Assembly (NCBI GenBank): GCA_002841275.1
Contig: PHET01000009.1
Span: forward strand, 33,081-97,080
DNA: 64,000 nucleotides
Source: Actinobacteria bacterium HGW-Actinobacteria-7
GTDB lineage: Bacteria; Actinomycetota; Coriobacteriia; Anaerosomatales; PHET01
Direction of reading: 5' to 3'
Below, one piece after another: positions 26,509 through 34,600 of the stretch. Both the position numbers and the translations under genes were made by a program. The notes under the pieces are model-generated. The model ran no database searches. It was given only the letters and a program-made list of their open reading frames with translations, and was not told the DNA's origin. Positions within the stretch are counted from its first letter, which is position 1. Every line of letters begins with the position of its first letter.

Positions 26509-27837
26509 ATGAGCGTTTCGCCGCTGCAGATTGTCGCCGGGACGACTCTCCTCTTCCTCGTTGCGCTGATAGTCTTTGTCATCACGCTGATTCGAGCCGC
26601 CCGTGCAGCGCGTGCGCGACGCTGGGCGACGAACATCCCGGCGCATGATGCGCCTGCATCGGATCAGCGTCCTGTGGACACCAGCCTCGAGGGGCTTGAG
26701 GTTGAAGTCTCACAAGACGCTCCAAGCGCCGTGTTGCTGACGCCTCTGCGCACCGGTGACTGGAAGCCGCCGATCGAACCTGCACCGCTCGGCAGTCTTG
26801 AGGCTGCGTCGCTGGATGGTCGTATTGCCGAGTACCAATCTGCGCCCAACATTGCGGATCCCTCCTTCTCCATCAGACAGTACGCAGGGTGGGAGATGGG
26901 AACAGAGGGTACCCCGCAAGACGAGTCGGCCGTGACGTCGTCCATGCCGCGCCTCCCGGAATCGGTGGGGGACGCTGAGCTCGATGCCGAGCTGGCAGCA
27001 CTTCTTCCTGAACTGGATGATGGGCCACGTCCTGTGAGCTCGGCGCTGATCCCGGTACAGCCTGAGCGCGAACGTACACCTGCCACCGAGCAGGAACCAG
27101 AGCGATTGCACGCTCACGGTTCGGAACCGGAACCGGCGCCGGAGCCAGGACAGGTGCTCGCTCCCATGCCACTGCCGGAGCCGGTGCTGGAACCAGAACC
27201 AGAACTGATCCCTGCACCTCAGTCGGCTCCGATGGCGCCGATGCCGAGCGAGACCGTGTCTCGCGCGGTCGAGATGATCGCACCCGAACTCATGGCGGCG
27301 CCAGAGCCTGATTCTGTGATGTGGCTTGCGCCCGTGCCTGAATCCGCACCCGGCTCTGACCTGGAGAGCGCGCCCAAGACGGAGATCGAGTCTGACGAGG
27401 ATACGGAGTTCTGGAGTGGGCTGATGGCTCAGCAGAGCAAAGAGCAGGTGCATGCGGCTACCCCTGCGGCGCCACTCGTGCCGCGCCCGGAGGTCAAGGT
27501 GGTTCCCGATATCGCCACCGCCATCGCACCGCCGGTTCCCGAGGTGGACGCGCCGCCAATCGCCCCATCTCGCCCTCAAGTCCGAGTGCACGTTGCTGCA
27601 GTTGATTCGTCCCAAACCATCCGAGCGGGTGCGTCCGGTGTCACTCTGGTCATGAACCAGGAGCGCAATGACCGCGAATCCGTTATTCCGCAGCTCGTGC
27701 TGGCCGCGCCCGTTGAGATGTGGTTCGGCGACGCACGGGTCGGGGTCAAGGCGGGGACTGCGACCTACGACCGATTTCGGAAGTACGCTGACGTGTTGTT
27801 GACTGACTTGAAGGCCTCGCGTCCTCCGGAACGGTAG
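26509..27837 (+). CDS. Membrane-anchored Pro/Glu-rich protein of unknown function
   Basis: A 442-residue protein that I do not recognise. One N-terminal membrane helix (about residues 8-28) is followed by basic residues (RAARAARARR), which predicts a cytoplasmic body. A middle region of about 300 residues is full of Pro, Glu, Ala and Met with imperfect EPEP/APEP repeats and is probably disordered. The last about 90 residues look folded (VRVHVAAVD, SGVTLVMNQERND, VIPQLVLAAPVEMWFG). It sits between the GTPase and the second pilB and may tether the regulatory module to the membrane. Long acidic tails are shared with the two proteins encoded upstream. Confidence 0.65.
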   Translation: MSVSPLQIVAGTTLLFLVALIVFVITLIRAARAARARRWATNIPAHDAPASDQRPVDTSLEGLEVEVSQDAPSAVLLTPLRTGDWKPPIEPAPLGSLEAASLDGRIAEYQSAPNIADPSFSIRQYAGWEMGTEGTPQDESAVTSSMPRLPESVGDAELDAELAALLPELDDGPRPVSSALIPVQPERERTPATEQEPERLHAHGSEPEPAPEPGQVLAPMPLPEPVLEPEPELIPAPQSAPMAPMPSETVSRAVEMIAPELMAAPEPDSVMWLAPVPESAPGSDLESAPKTEIESDEDTEFWSGLMAQQSKEQVHAATPAAPLVPRPEVKVVPDIATAIAPPVPEVDAPPIAPSRPQVRVHVAAVDSSQTIRAGASGVTLVMNQERNDRESVIPQLVLAAPVEMWFGDARVGVKAGTATYDRFRKYADVLLTDLKASRPPER

Positions 27838-27868
27838 TCTGCTGTGGTGCAGGTCAGGATGGGCGCGC

Positions 27869-27874
27869 TATCAT
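27869..27874 (+). promoter_or_regulatory. Possible -10 box before pilB copy 2
   Basis: TATCAT lies about 56 bases before the pilB start in a 92-base gap, with no convincing -35 box. The same CGCTATCAT context occurs just before the membrane protein gene at 58488. Confidence 0.3.
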
Positions 27875-27929
27875 AGTGTGGCATGCAGCAATTCAGTTGA
27901 GCCGCGGAGGTCTTTCGCAGACGTAGAGG

Positions 27930-29609
27930 ATGTCGCAGGTGGCGGAAGCAGGACAAAGGCTCGGCCAGCTCCTGATGAGAGCCGGCATCATCACCGACAA
28001 GCAGCTCAACGATGCGCTTGAGGTCTATCGCGCAACAGGAAGCCCGCTCGGTCGTGTTCTGGTCGACTTGGGATATGCGACTCAAGGCGCGATCCTGTCG
28101 GTGATGGCGAAGCAGATCGGTATCGAGTACATCGATTTTGCCGACCGTCGCCCGGAACCCGCGGCAATCGCGGCAGTGCCCAAGGAACTCGCGCAGCGTT
28201 ACACACTGATGCCTGTCAGCATCACGGATGGGACGCTGCTGGTCGCGATGGCAGACCCGCAGAACGTGCTGGCACTAGACGATCTCAGAATCATCACAAA
28301 CTACGATATCAAGCCTGCGATCTCGACCAAAGATGACATCATTTCCACCATCGAGGAGTACTACAAGCTCGCCGAGCACCGCGAGGACAACGACTTCATC
28401 GGTACTGAGGATGTCGGAGACAATCTTCTTGCGGAGCTGACGGATGTCACGTCTGAGGCGCCTGCGGTCAAGTTGGTCAACTACATCATCCAGAAGGCCG
28501 TCGCCGATAGGGCGTCGGATATTCACATTGAGCCCCAGGAGTCTGATCTCAGGGTGCGCTTCCGAGTCGATGGTGTGCTCCTTGAAGTCATGCGCAGTCC
28601 CAAGTCGACACAGCAGGCGATGATCTCGCGATTCAAGATCATGGCCGATATGGACATCGCCGACTCTCGCAGGCCCCAGGATGGGCACTGTGCGGTCACT
28701 GTCGGACAGCACAATCTAGACTTTCGTGTGTCCACTCTCCCGACCGTATACGGTGAACGGGTCGTCTTGCGAATCCTGCGGAAGGATTCGATTCTCCTAC
28801 AGCTGACCGACCTTGGTTTCTCGAAGGTCTCGCTGGATCGGTTTCAAGCGTCGTTCACCAAACCCTACGGCGCGATTCTTGTCACCGGGCCTACTGGCTC
28901 GGGCAAGTCGACGACGTTGTACGCCGCCATCAACGTGCTGAACGATCCGGGCCGCCATATCCTCACAGCAGAGGATCCGGTCGAGTACCGTCTGCCAGGA
29001 GTGAACCAGTGTCAGATCAACCACAAGGCGGGCCTCACTTTTGGCAAGGCGCTGAGGTCGTTCCTGAGGTGCTCGCCCGATGTCATCCTTGTGGGTGAGA
29101 TACGCGACCAGGAGACCGCGCAGATTGCAATCGAATCGGCACTCACGGGCCACCTTGTCCTATCGACGCTCCATACCAATGATTCATCGAGTGCCGTGAC
29201 GCGACTCATCGAGATGGGGGTCGAGCCGTTCCTCGTGTCGTCTTCGGTGGACTGTATTCTGGCTCAGCGGCTCGCCCGCAAGCTCTGCCCGGACTGCAAA
29301 CAGGAATGGCGGCCCAAACAGGAAGTGCTCATCGAGGCGGGCTTCACTGCCGATAACCTTCCTGAGGTTGTATACCGGGCCAACGGGTGCAAGAAGTGTG
29401 GGAACACCGGATACCGTGGCCGGGTCGGAGTACACGAAGTGCTTCTCATGAGCGAAGAGATATCGCGTCTCTGCGTCGAAGAAGCCACGGCCGAGGACAT
29501 CAAGCGTATTGCAATCGAGCAGGGAATGTTGACGCTCAGGCAAGACGGGCTTGGCAAGGTCAGGTCGGGCCTTACTTCGATTGAAGAGGTCATGAGAGTG
29601 ATCGTGTAG
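27930..29609 (+). CDS. pilB: Type IV pilus assembly ATPase PilB (copy 2)
   Basis: 559 residues, closely similar in layout to copy 1. The MshEN domain is more typical here: RLGQLLMRAGIITDKQLNDAL followed by PLGRVLVDLGYAT. Walker A GPTGSGKS starts at about residue 320, the Walker B region is ILVGEIRD, the His box GHLVLSTLHTND, and the zinc Cys pairs are CPDC and CKKC. Being next to pilC and pilA, this is the more likely main assembly motor. The ATG at 27930 has only a weak site (AGAGG); GTG at 27939 is an alternative. Confidence 0.93.
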   Translation: MSQVAEAGQRLGQLLMRAGIITDKQLNDALEVYRATGSPLGRVLVDLGYATQGAILSVMAKQIGIEYIDFADRRPEPAAIAAVPKELAQRYTLMPVSITDGTLLVAMADPQNVLALDDLRIITNYDIKPAISTKDDIISTIEEYYKLAEHREDNDFIGTEDVGDNLLAELTDVTSEAPAVKLVNYIIQKAVADRASDIHIEPQESDLRVRFRVDGVLLEVMRSPKSTQQAMISRFKIMADMDIADSRRPQDGHCAVTVGQHNLDFRVSTLPTVYGERVVLRILRKDSILLQLTDLGFSKVSLDRFQASFTKPYGAILVTGPTGSGKSTTLYAAINVLNDPGRHILTAEDPVEYRLPGVNQCQINHKAGLTFGKALRSFLRCSPDVILVGEIRDQETAQIAIESALTGHLVLSTLHTNDSSSAVTRLIEMGVEPFLVSSSVDCILAQRLARKLCPDCKQEWRPKQEVLIEAGFTADNLPEVVYRANGCKKCGNTGYRGRVGVHEVLLMSEEISRLCVEEATAEDIKRIAIEQGMLTLRQDGLGKVRSGLTSIEEVMRVIV

Positions 29610-29636
29610 GCAAAGTCACGTAACGACGAGGAGTCG

Positions 29637-30848
29637 ATGATGGCCACGTTCACCTACACCGTAAGAGACAAGGTCGGCAAGATAGCCAAGGGTAAGTTGG
29701 ACGGCGATAGCAAAGAGGCTGTCCAGGCCAAGCTTACTCAGATGGGCTATATCATCCTTGAGCTCGACCAGCAGGGTGGATTGGCCTCGCTGAACAACAT
29801 CACCTTCGGGACCGGGGTGAAGACCAAGGATGTCACGATCTTTGCCCGTCAGTTCTCGACCATGATCAACGCCGGCCTGTCGCTCACGAAGTGCCTGACC
29901 ATTCTTGCGGGCCAGACTGACAATACATACCTCCGCGACGTGATCCAGCAGGTAGGCAAGGACGTCGAATCTGGGCAGTTCCTCTCTGATTCCATGTCCA
30001 AACATTCAAAGATCTTTCCGCCAATCTTCGTCAACATGGTCCGTGCCGGCGAAACCGGTGGTGTTCTCGATGAAGTGCTGAACCGTGTTGCGGATCACTT
30101 CGAGCAGGAACAGAAGTTGAAGGCCAAGATCAAGTCTGCAATGACCTACCCGATTGCCATGGGTGGGATGGTTCTCGTGGTTCTCGCGGCGATGATGGTC
30201 TTCGTTGTGCCGACTTTCGAGAAGATGTTCTCAGACATGGGCGGGAAGCTTCCGCTCATGACGCAGGTCCTTGTCGACGCGTCGCACTTCCTTGTAGGCA
30301 TTGGCGGGGTCGTGATCGTCGTAGTCTCCGTCGGGACGATTGTCTTCTTCAAGTGGTGGACCAAGGGACCCGGTGTGCTGGTCTGGGATGGCGCCAAACT
30401 CAACATGCCCGTGTTCGGATCGATGACGCGTAAGATCGCACTCGCCAAGTTCACCCGTACTTTTGGCACGCTGATCTCGGCCGGTGTCCCGATTCTCTCG
30501 GCCTTGGACATCGTTGCGGACACCGCAGGCAACGAAGTCGTCGCGCAGGCAGTCAAGCAGGCGCGCAATGCGATCAAGGAAGGCGAGACCATCGCCAAAC
30601 CGCTCTCTGAGAGCAAGGTCTTTCCGTCGATGCTCGTGCAGATGATCGCTGTTGGCGAGGAGACCGGTGCGCTGGACGCGATGCTCAACAAGATCGCGGA
30701 CTTCTATGACGAAGAAGTGGGCGCTGCCGTCGAGGGTCTGACTTCGCTGATTGAGCCTCTGATGATGGCGACGCTGGGCGTCGTCGTAGGTGGAATGGTC
30801 GTGGCGCTGTATCTGCCGATGTTCCAGGTCATCACACTGGTGAAGTAG
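29637..30848 (+). CDS. pilC: Type IV pilus inner-membrane platform protein PilC
   Basis: A 403-residue GspF-family protein with the usual tandem arrangement of a cytoplasmic helical domain followed by membrane helices. Each half carries the family signature (ARQFSTMINAGLSL, FTRTFGTLISAGVPI; NMVRAGETGG, MIAVGEETGALD). A short N-terminal segment (FTYTVRDKVGKIAKGKL) is also characteristic. It couples the PilB motor to the growing pilus. The start is one of two adjacent ATG codons after GAGGAG. It follows pilB copy 2 by 27 bases. Confidence 0.96.
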   Translation: MMATFTYTVRDKVGKIAKGKLDGDSKEAVQAKLTQMGYIILELDQQGGLASLNNITFGTGVKTKDVTIFARQFSTMINAGLSLTKCLTILAGQTDNTYLRDVIQQVGKDVESGQFLSDSMSKHSKIFPPIFVNMVRAGETGGVLDEVLNRVADHFEQEQKLKAKIKSAMTYPIAMGGMVLVVLAAMMVFVVPTFEKMFSDMGGKLPLMTQVLVDASHFLVGIGGVVIVVVSVGTIVFFKWWTKGPGVLVWDGAKLNMPVFGSMTRKIALAKFTRTFGTLISAGVPILSALDIVADTAGNEVVAQAVKQARNAIKEGETIAKPLSESKVFPSMLVQMIAVGEETGALDAMLNKIADFYDEEVGAAVEGLTSLIEPLMMATLGVVVGGMVVALYLPMFQVITLVK

Positions 30849-30862
30849 CCGCGCCTCCCTGA

Positions 30863-30876
30863 GAACAGCCCTGTTC
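30863..30876 (+). repeat. Short dyad after pilC
   Basis: GAACAG-CC-CTGTTC is a perfect 6-base inverted repeat 15 bases after the pilC stop codon. It may end or stabilise the pilC message, or bind a regulator of pilA. No T-run follows. Confidence 0.3.
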
Positions 30877-30901
30877 CCGGATTGCGCGCACGGATCCCCC
30901 A

Positions 30902-30907
30902 TACAAT
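30902..30907 (+). promoter_or_regulatory. Possible pilA promoter -10 box
   Basis: TACAAT, a 5-of-6 match, lies about 111 bases before the pilA start. The -35 region is poor (TTGCGC is spaced only 14 bases away), so an activator or another sigma factor may be involved. Confidence 0.35.
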
Positions 30908-30960
30908 CTTCAGATTTCGCTAAAGCACACGATGCGCTTGCCGATAAGTAGTGTGAAGAC

Positions 30961-30979
30961 GGGCGCCACCGTGGCGCCC
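30961..30979 (+). promoter_or_regulatory. Perfect hairpin in the pilA mRNA leader
   Basis: GGGCGCCA-CCG-TGGCGCCC forms an 8-pair, GC-rich stem 33 bases before the pilA start and just upstream of a very strong ribosome binding site (GGGGGAAGGAGGG). There is no T-run, so it is more likely a 5' stabiliser of an abundant message than a terminator. Confidence 0.55.
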
Positions 30980-31012
30980 AACGAGCCCCGCAAGGGGGAA
31001 GGAGGGATCAGC

Positions 31013-31375
31013 ATGAGGCTGTTCCGTAAGGATGAGGGCTTCACCCTCGTAGAGCTCATGGTCGTCGTTCTTATTATCGGTATTCTTGTTGCTATCGCCA
31101 TTCCTGTCTTCAACTCTGCAAGTGAGTCAGCACGTAGGCGTTCCTGCTCGGCCAACCTGCGTACCCTCGACGGTGCCGTCCAGCAGTGGGTTGCTGCTGG
31201 CGAGACCAACGACGCTGCGTCGCTGGATACCATCGCTGCGGGCAAAGCTGCTGTCGGTTCGTACGTGAAGGACTTCGACAAGGCCGTCACGTGTCCCAGC
31301 GCCGGCGCCATCACCGTTACCGACGGTGACTTCTCCTGTGACGTCACGACCCCGAACCCCCACAACTACGAGTAG
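31013..31375 (+). CDS. pilA: Major type IV pilin-like prepilin PilA
   Basis: A 120-residue class III prepilin. The short leader MRLFRKDEG is followed by the cleavage site and mature N terminus FTLVELMVVVLIIGILVAIAIP, with the Glu at position 5 needed for assembly. The small globular domain has three Cys (SCSAN, VTCPSAG, FSCDV), two of which could form a disulfide near the C terminus. The ATG at 31013 is set by the GGAGGG upstream. It has its own leader hairpin and is followed 29 bases later by a strong terminator, as expected for the most abundant product of the locus. Confidence 0.93.
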   Translation: MRLFRKDEGFTLVELMVVVLIIGILVAIAIPVFNSASESARRRSCSANLRTLDGAVQQWVAAGETNDAASLDTIAAGKAAVGSYVKDFDKAVTCPSAGAITVTDGDFSCDVTTPNPHNYE

Positions 31376-31404
31376 GGATTCGCGCTCGATTCTTTGTGAG
31401 CTTG

Positions 31405-31445
31405 AACTGGCCGGCCCATCTGGGCCGGCCAGTTCTGTTTTCTCT
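31405..31445 (+). terminator. Strong rho-independent terminator after pilA
   Basis: AACTGGCCGGCCCA (31405-31418) pairs perfectly with TGGGCCGGCCAGTT (31421-31434). The T-rich tail CTGTTTTCTCT follows. This is the clearest terminator in the window. Confidence 0.92.
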
Positions 31446-31519
31446 CGACGACACCGGAGTGAATGCGTCGAAGGAGTCAGTCGACTAGAATCAAACGGCA
31501 CGTGTCCGTCACATCACCG

Positions 31520-32356
31520 ATGCAGAGAGAGCCACAGTTGAATCCGATTGGATGGGTTGTGTTTCTTGCCGTTGGCTTGCTCGGACTGGCGTTTGGCAGC
31601 TTCGCCAACGTTGTGATCTGGAGGTTCCCTCGCGGGGAATCGTTGAGCCACCCCGGCTCCCACTGTCCCAAGTGCGAAACACCTATTGCGTGGTACGACA
31701 ACCTGCCAGTGCTGGGGTGGATCATCCTGCGCGGCAGATGTCGCAGTTGCGGGAATGGGATATCCGCGCGATACCCCGTTGTTGAAGCCCTGACTGCCGT
31801 CTTGTGGCTCGTCGCGCTACTGGTCTACGGCCCCACGGTGCGCGCCATCTTCGCGGCCGGGCTCTTCTATCTTCTGATGATTCTGTCCTACATAGACTTT
31901 GACACGATGCGCCTGCCCAATGCGCTCGTGGCCATACTGGCCGTGCTCGGTGTGATCGGGTTGGGCGCGGCCATGCTGTCTGGGCATGCCGTTGTCCCGC
32001 TGGTCGATGGCAGCGGCCGATTGGCGAACCCGCTGCTGTTCGCGGCATTGGGCGTCGCACTTGGGGGCTTGGTACCACTTGCGATCTCAATCATCTACCA
32101 ACTTGTTCGCGGAAGCGTCGGCCTCGGCATGGGGGATGTGAAGCTGCTGGCTGCAATCGGAATCTTCTTGGGACCCTACGTGCTCCTGGCGCTCTTCCTC
32201 GGATCGGTGGTGGGGGCAGTGACGTCTCTGGCGACGATGGGCGCCTCATCCGGGTTGAACAAGAAGATACCTTTCGGCCCCTTCCTCGCTGTTGGCGCAG
32301 TAGTCGCTGCGTTGGGCGGGGAGCGAGTCGTGGCATGGTACCTGTCGATTCTGTGA
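31520..32356 (+). CDS. pilD: Prepilin peptidase / N-methyltransferase (PilD)
   Basis: A 278-residue polytopic membrane enzyme that removes prepilin leaders and methylates the new N terminus. The cytoplasmic Cys-rich loop (CPKCETPIAWYDNLPVLGW ... CRSCG) marks the bifunctional form. The two catalytic Asp lie in SYIDFDTMRLPN and GMGDVKLLAAIG. About seven to eight membrane helices are visible. The start is uncertain: ATG 31520 lacks a good ribosome binding site, and TTG 31538 is possible. It directly follows the pilA terminator, so it needs its own promoter, or read-through. Confidence 0.93.
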   Translation: MQREPQLNPIGWVVFLAVGLLGLAFGSFANVVIWRFPRGESLSHPGSHCPKCETPIAWYDNLPVLGWIILRGRCRSCGNGISARYPVVEALTAVLWLVALLVYGPTVRAIFAAGLFYLLMILSYIDFDTMRLPNALVAILAVLGVIGLGAAMLSGHAVVPLVDGSGRLANPLLFAALGVALGGLVPLAISIIYQLVRGSVGLGMGDVKLLAAIGIFLGPYVLLALFLGSVVGAVTSLATMGASSGLNKKIPFGPFLAVGAVVAALGGERVVAWYLSIL

Positions 32357-32436
32357 TTGACGTCACGGTAATCCTCAAGCGGGACGGCTCCATGACCGAT
32401 AGAGATAATGATGTAGTGCGGTCACGGGAGCATCAG

Positions 32437-33990
32437 ATGAAGAAGCGCATACAGTGGTACAAGGATGGTGAGCATGGCTTCACGGTCGTTGAGATCGTCG
32501 TGGCCGTGTCCATCTTGTTTTTCGCCCTGACCGCACTCATCGGATTGATGGGTGCCAGCACCAACATGGCCGCTTCGTCCAAGAGCAAGTCCGTGCTCAC
32601 CAACGTGATCGCTGGGGAGCTGGACTATGTGCGCGCGCTGCCGTTCGATCAGGTCGCGCTCACCACCGCGAACCCCGCAGGTGTTCTTCCTCCCACTAAG
32701 ACAATCAGCAAGTACGGATTCACCATCGTCTTGACGTACGCGGTCACGGACAGGTCCAGCAGCAACAGCACTAAAGAAGTTCGTATCAGCGGCGTGGCGA
32801 CCCGAACCGGGTTCTCGGATACCAGAGCGACATCGTTTGCGGCTGTTCGAAACCGGATTGGAACCATAGCTTCTGGTGATGAGAACGGTCCCGTGATCGA
32901 GTTCACATCCAGCGCGACACCGGCGGACTCGATCCTGAGTGGCGCCAGCGTGTACAACGGTGCCTCGATCAACCTTGCTGTCCATGCTTCAGTGACCGAC
33001 GCGAACATCACTGGGATCGACATGCGGGTTGATACGGTTGACGGCTCCCAGCCGCTGCGCAGCGGCAACACGGTCTACTCGCCGAAGTCCTCCTACGCCG
33101 TCGCGACACCAGTCCCGGATGTCCTGTGGGCTTTCGCGTGGGACACGCGACAAGTGAGTGACAATGGTTCGCCTCAGGTCCGTGATGGCAGGCGTACGGT
33201 CACAATCGTGGCGTACGATGACAAGAGTCGGCCCTCTGCGCCCAAGAGTCGGACGTTCATCGTCGACAACGAACCGCCTGGCCTGGCGACCGGACTTGCG
33301 CCTAACTTGGTTGGACTTGCTGATCTTAGTCAGCAGATGGGAGCCGTTTGGGGCTCGGCGATGGACGGCGACAACATCTACGCGCCGCGACACGAGGCCA
33401 AGGTCTACCGAAACACCAATCTCTCGAGCAGCCTTGAGTTGTGGTCGCCAGTCGGTGGGGCATTGAGCGCGCCGGGCACCGTCACGGTGGCCCCGTTGGC
33501 TGAGTATGCATACAACGTCACGGCATTCAGCTTCGCGAACCGAGTTGGCAGCTTCGCGCGATCGCCCGTGACCATCACTCGCCCGGTGCTCGGCGGCAGT
33601 TACGGCGCCACATGGAACGCGACAACCATGAAGTGGACGTACACGAACAACTTCAGTGTGCCGCGTGCAGACAAGTTCTGGAGTTCAATCAATGTGGTGT
33701 TGGAGCAAGACGTGCTGGGCGTGGTCACCACTACCGACGTCACGACCGCGGCTACTTCCGCGTGGGCCCTCAACCAGGACTACGCCGTCACGACCACGTG
33801 GGTAGGACCGCTGCGGTTGACGGGGCAGTCCACGGTCCCGCCCAAGTACCGCATCAAGGTGACCGTGACTCCCGCCGGATTCGGAGGGGGCACGCCGGTC
33901 GTTCGCTACTCGAACTATGTTCAGGCAGCGAGCCTGCTTCCCAACGCCGGCTCGCCTCGCGTGAACCAGCCCTATACGGTGTGGTGGTGA
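32437..33990 (+). CDS. Large minor pilin with Ig-like extracellular domains
   Basis: A 517-residue prepilin. The leader KKRIQWYKDGEHG precedes the cleavage site, then FTVVEIVVAVSILFFALTAL with the conserved Glu5. A PilV-like stem follows. From about residue 150 the protein looks like a string of beta-sandwich domains. One ends in VDNEPPG, a common boundary of bacterial Ig/cadherin-like repeats; another resembles fibronectin type III (WGSAMDGDNIYAPRHEAKVYRN). Ordinary minor pilins have 120-250 residues, so this is likely a tip adhesin. The ATG at 32437 is chosen by GGGAG upstream; ATG 32392 would make the leader very long. Confidence 0.8.
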   Translation: MKKRIQWYKDGEHGFTVVEIVVAVSILFFALTALIGLMGASTNMAASSKSKSVLTNVIAGELDYVRALPFDQVALTTANPAGVLPPTKTISKYGFTIVLTYAVTDRSSSNSTKEVRISGVATRTGFSDTRATSFAAVRNRIGTIASGDENGPVIEFTSSATPADSILSGASVYNGASINLAVHASVTDANITGIDMRVDTVDGSQPLRSGNTVYSPKSSYAVATPVPDVLWAFAWDTRQVSDNGSPQVRDGRRTVTIVAYDDKSRPSAPKSRTFIVDNEPPGLATGLAPNLVGLADLSQQMGAVWGSAMDGDNIYAPRHEAKVYRNTNLSSSLELWSPVGGALSAPGTVTVAPLAEYAYNVTAFSFANRVGSFARSPVTITRPVLGGSYGATWNATTMKWTYTNNFSVPRADKFWSSINVVLEQDVLGVVTTTDVTTAATSAWALNQDYAVTTTWVGPLRLTGQSTVPPKYRIKVTVTPAGFGGGTPVVRYSNYVQAASLLPNAGSPRVNQPYTVWW

Positions 33991-33994
33991 GCTC

Positions 33995-34585
33995 GTGAAC
34001 CTGCATCGGGAGAGTCATGAACAGGGGTTCTCGCTCACTGAACTGATGGTGGTGCTGGCGCTGTTGGGCTTCGTGCTGACCGCGGCGTATGCAGCGCTGC
34101 AGCTGACCCTGACGTCGTCGGCAATCCAGCGGCGTGAGGCGTTCGTAGCGACGAGTATCGTTGAACCGCTGCAGATGATGGACGTGACGCTCTCTCAGAA
34201 CATCACCATCGATGCGGCGGGCACCGGCGACTACACCCTGAGCTGTCTGACCGACGCGAATGCCGACAATCAACTCGAGCGGCACGTGTACAAGGCGGAC
34301 TCTACAGGTCAACTGGTCGAAGAGGTCTACCGCGTCGACTCTCTCATGGTGAATACCTCGCTTGCGCGGCGGACGGTGTGGCAACGAATCGGGCGGGACC
34401 CCGCCTCTCGAAATGTCAACATGTTGCTGGGGCAGCCGGTGTTCTCGTACCGATCGATGAATGCCAGCGGAGTAGTTGTTCCCGCGACTCCTGCCCAGGC
34501 GAACATGGTCGACGTACGCCTATTCGTCCGCTACGACGGCGTCGCCTACAGCGACTCGCGTCGAATCATGTTTCGCAATCGATAG
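33995..34585 (+). CDS. Minor prepilin (PilW/PilV-like)
   Basis: 196 residues with leader MNLHRESHEQG and mature start FSLTELMVVLALLGFVLTAAY, including Glu5. The remainder is a small beta-rich domain. Position and size fit PilW-type minor pilins that initiate pilus assembly with partners. The start is GTG, four bases after the large minor pilin gene, so they are co-translated. Only one Cys is seen in the mature part, so no disulfide is expected. Confidence 0.82.
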   Translation: MNLHRESHEQGFSLTELMVVLALLGFVLTAAYAALQLTLTSSAIQRREAFVATSIVEPLQMMDVTLSQNITIDAAGTGDYTLSCLTDANADNQLERHVYKADSTGQLVEEVYRVDSLMVNTSLARRTVWQRIGRDPASRNVNMLLGQPVFSYRSMNASGVVVPATPAQANMVDVRLFVRYDGVAYSDSRRIMFRNR

Positions 34586-34600
34586 CCAAGGAGCGCTGCG

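Noticed and set aside
27060..27330. Pro/Glu-rich stretch as a DNA tandem repeat or recombination hotspot
   Set aside because: The repetition is at the protein level (EPEP-like); the bases vary and no exact DNA repeat unit was found.
30861..30878. GAAC...GTTC dyad as an SOS (LexA) box
   Set aside because: The gap between GAAC and GTTC is six bases; the gram-positive SOS box needs four. No SOS gene follows.
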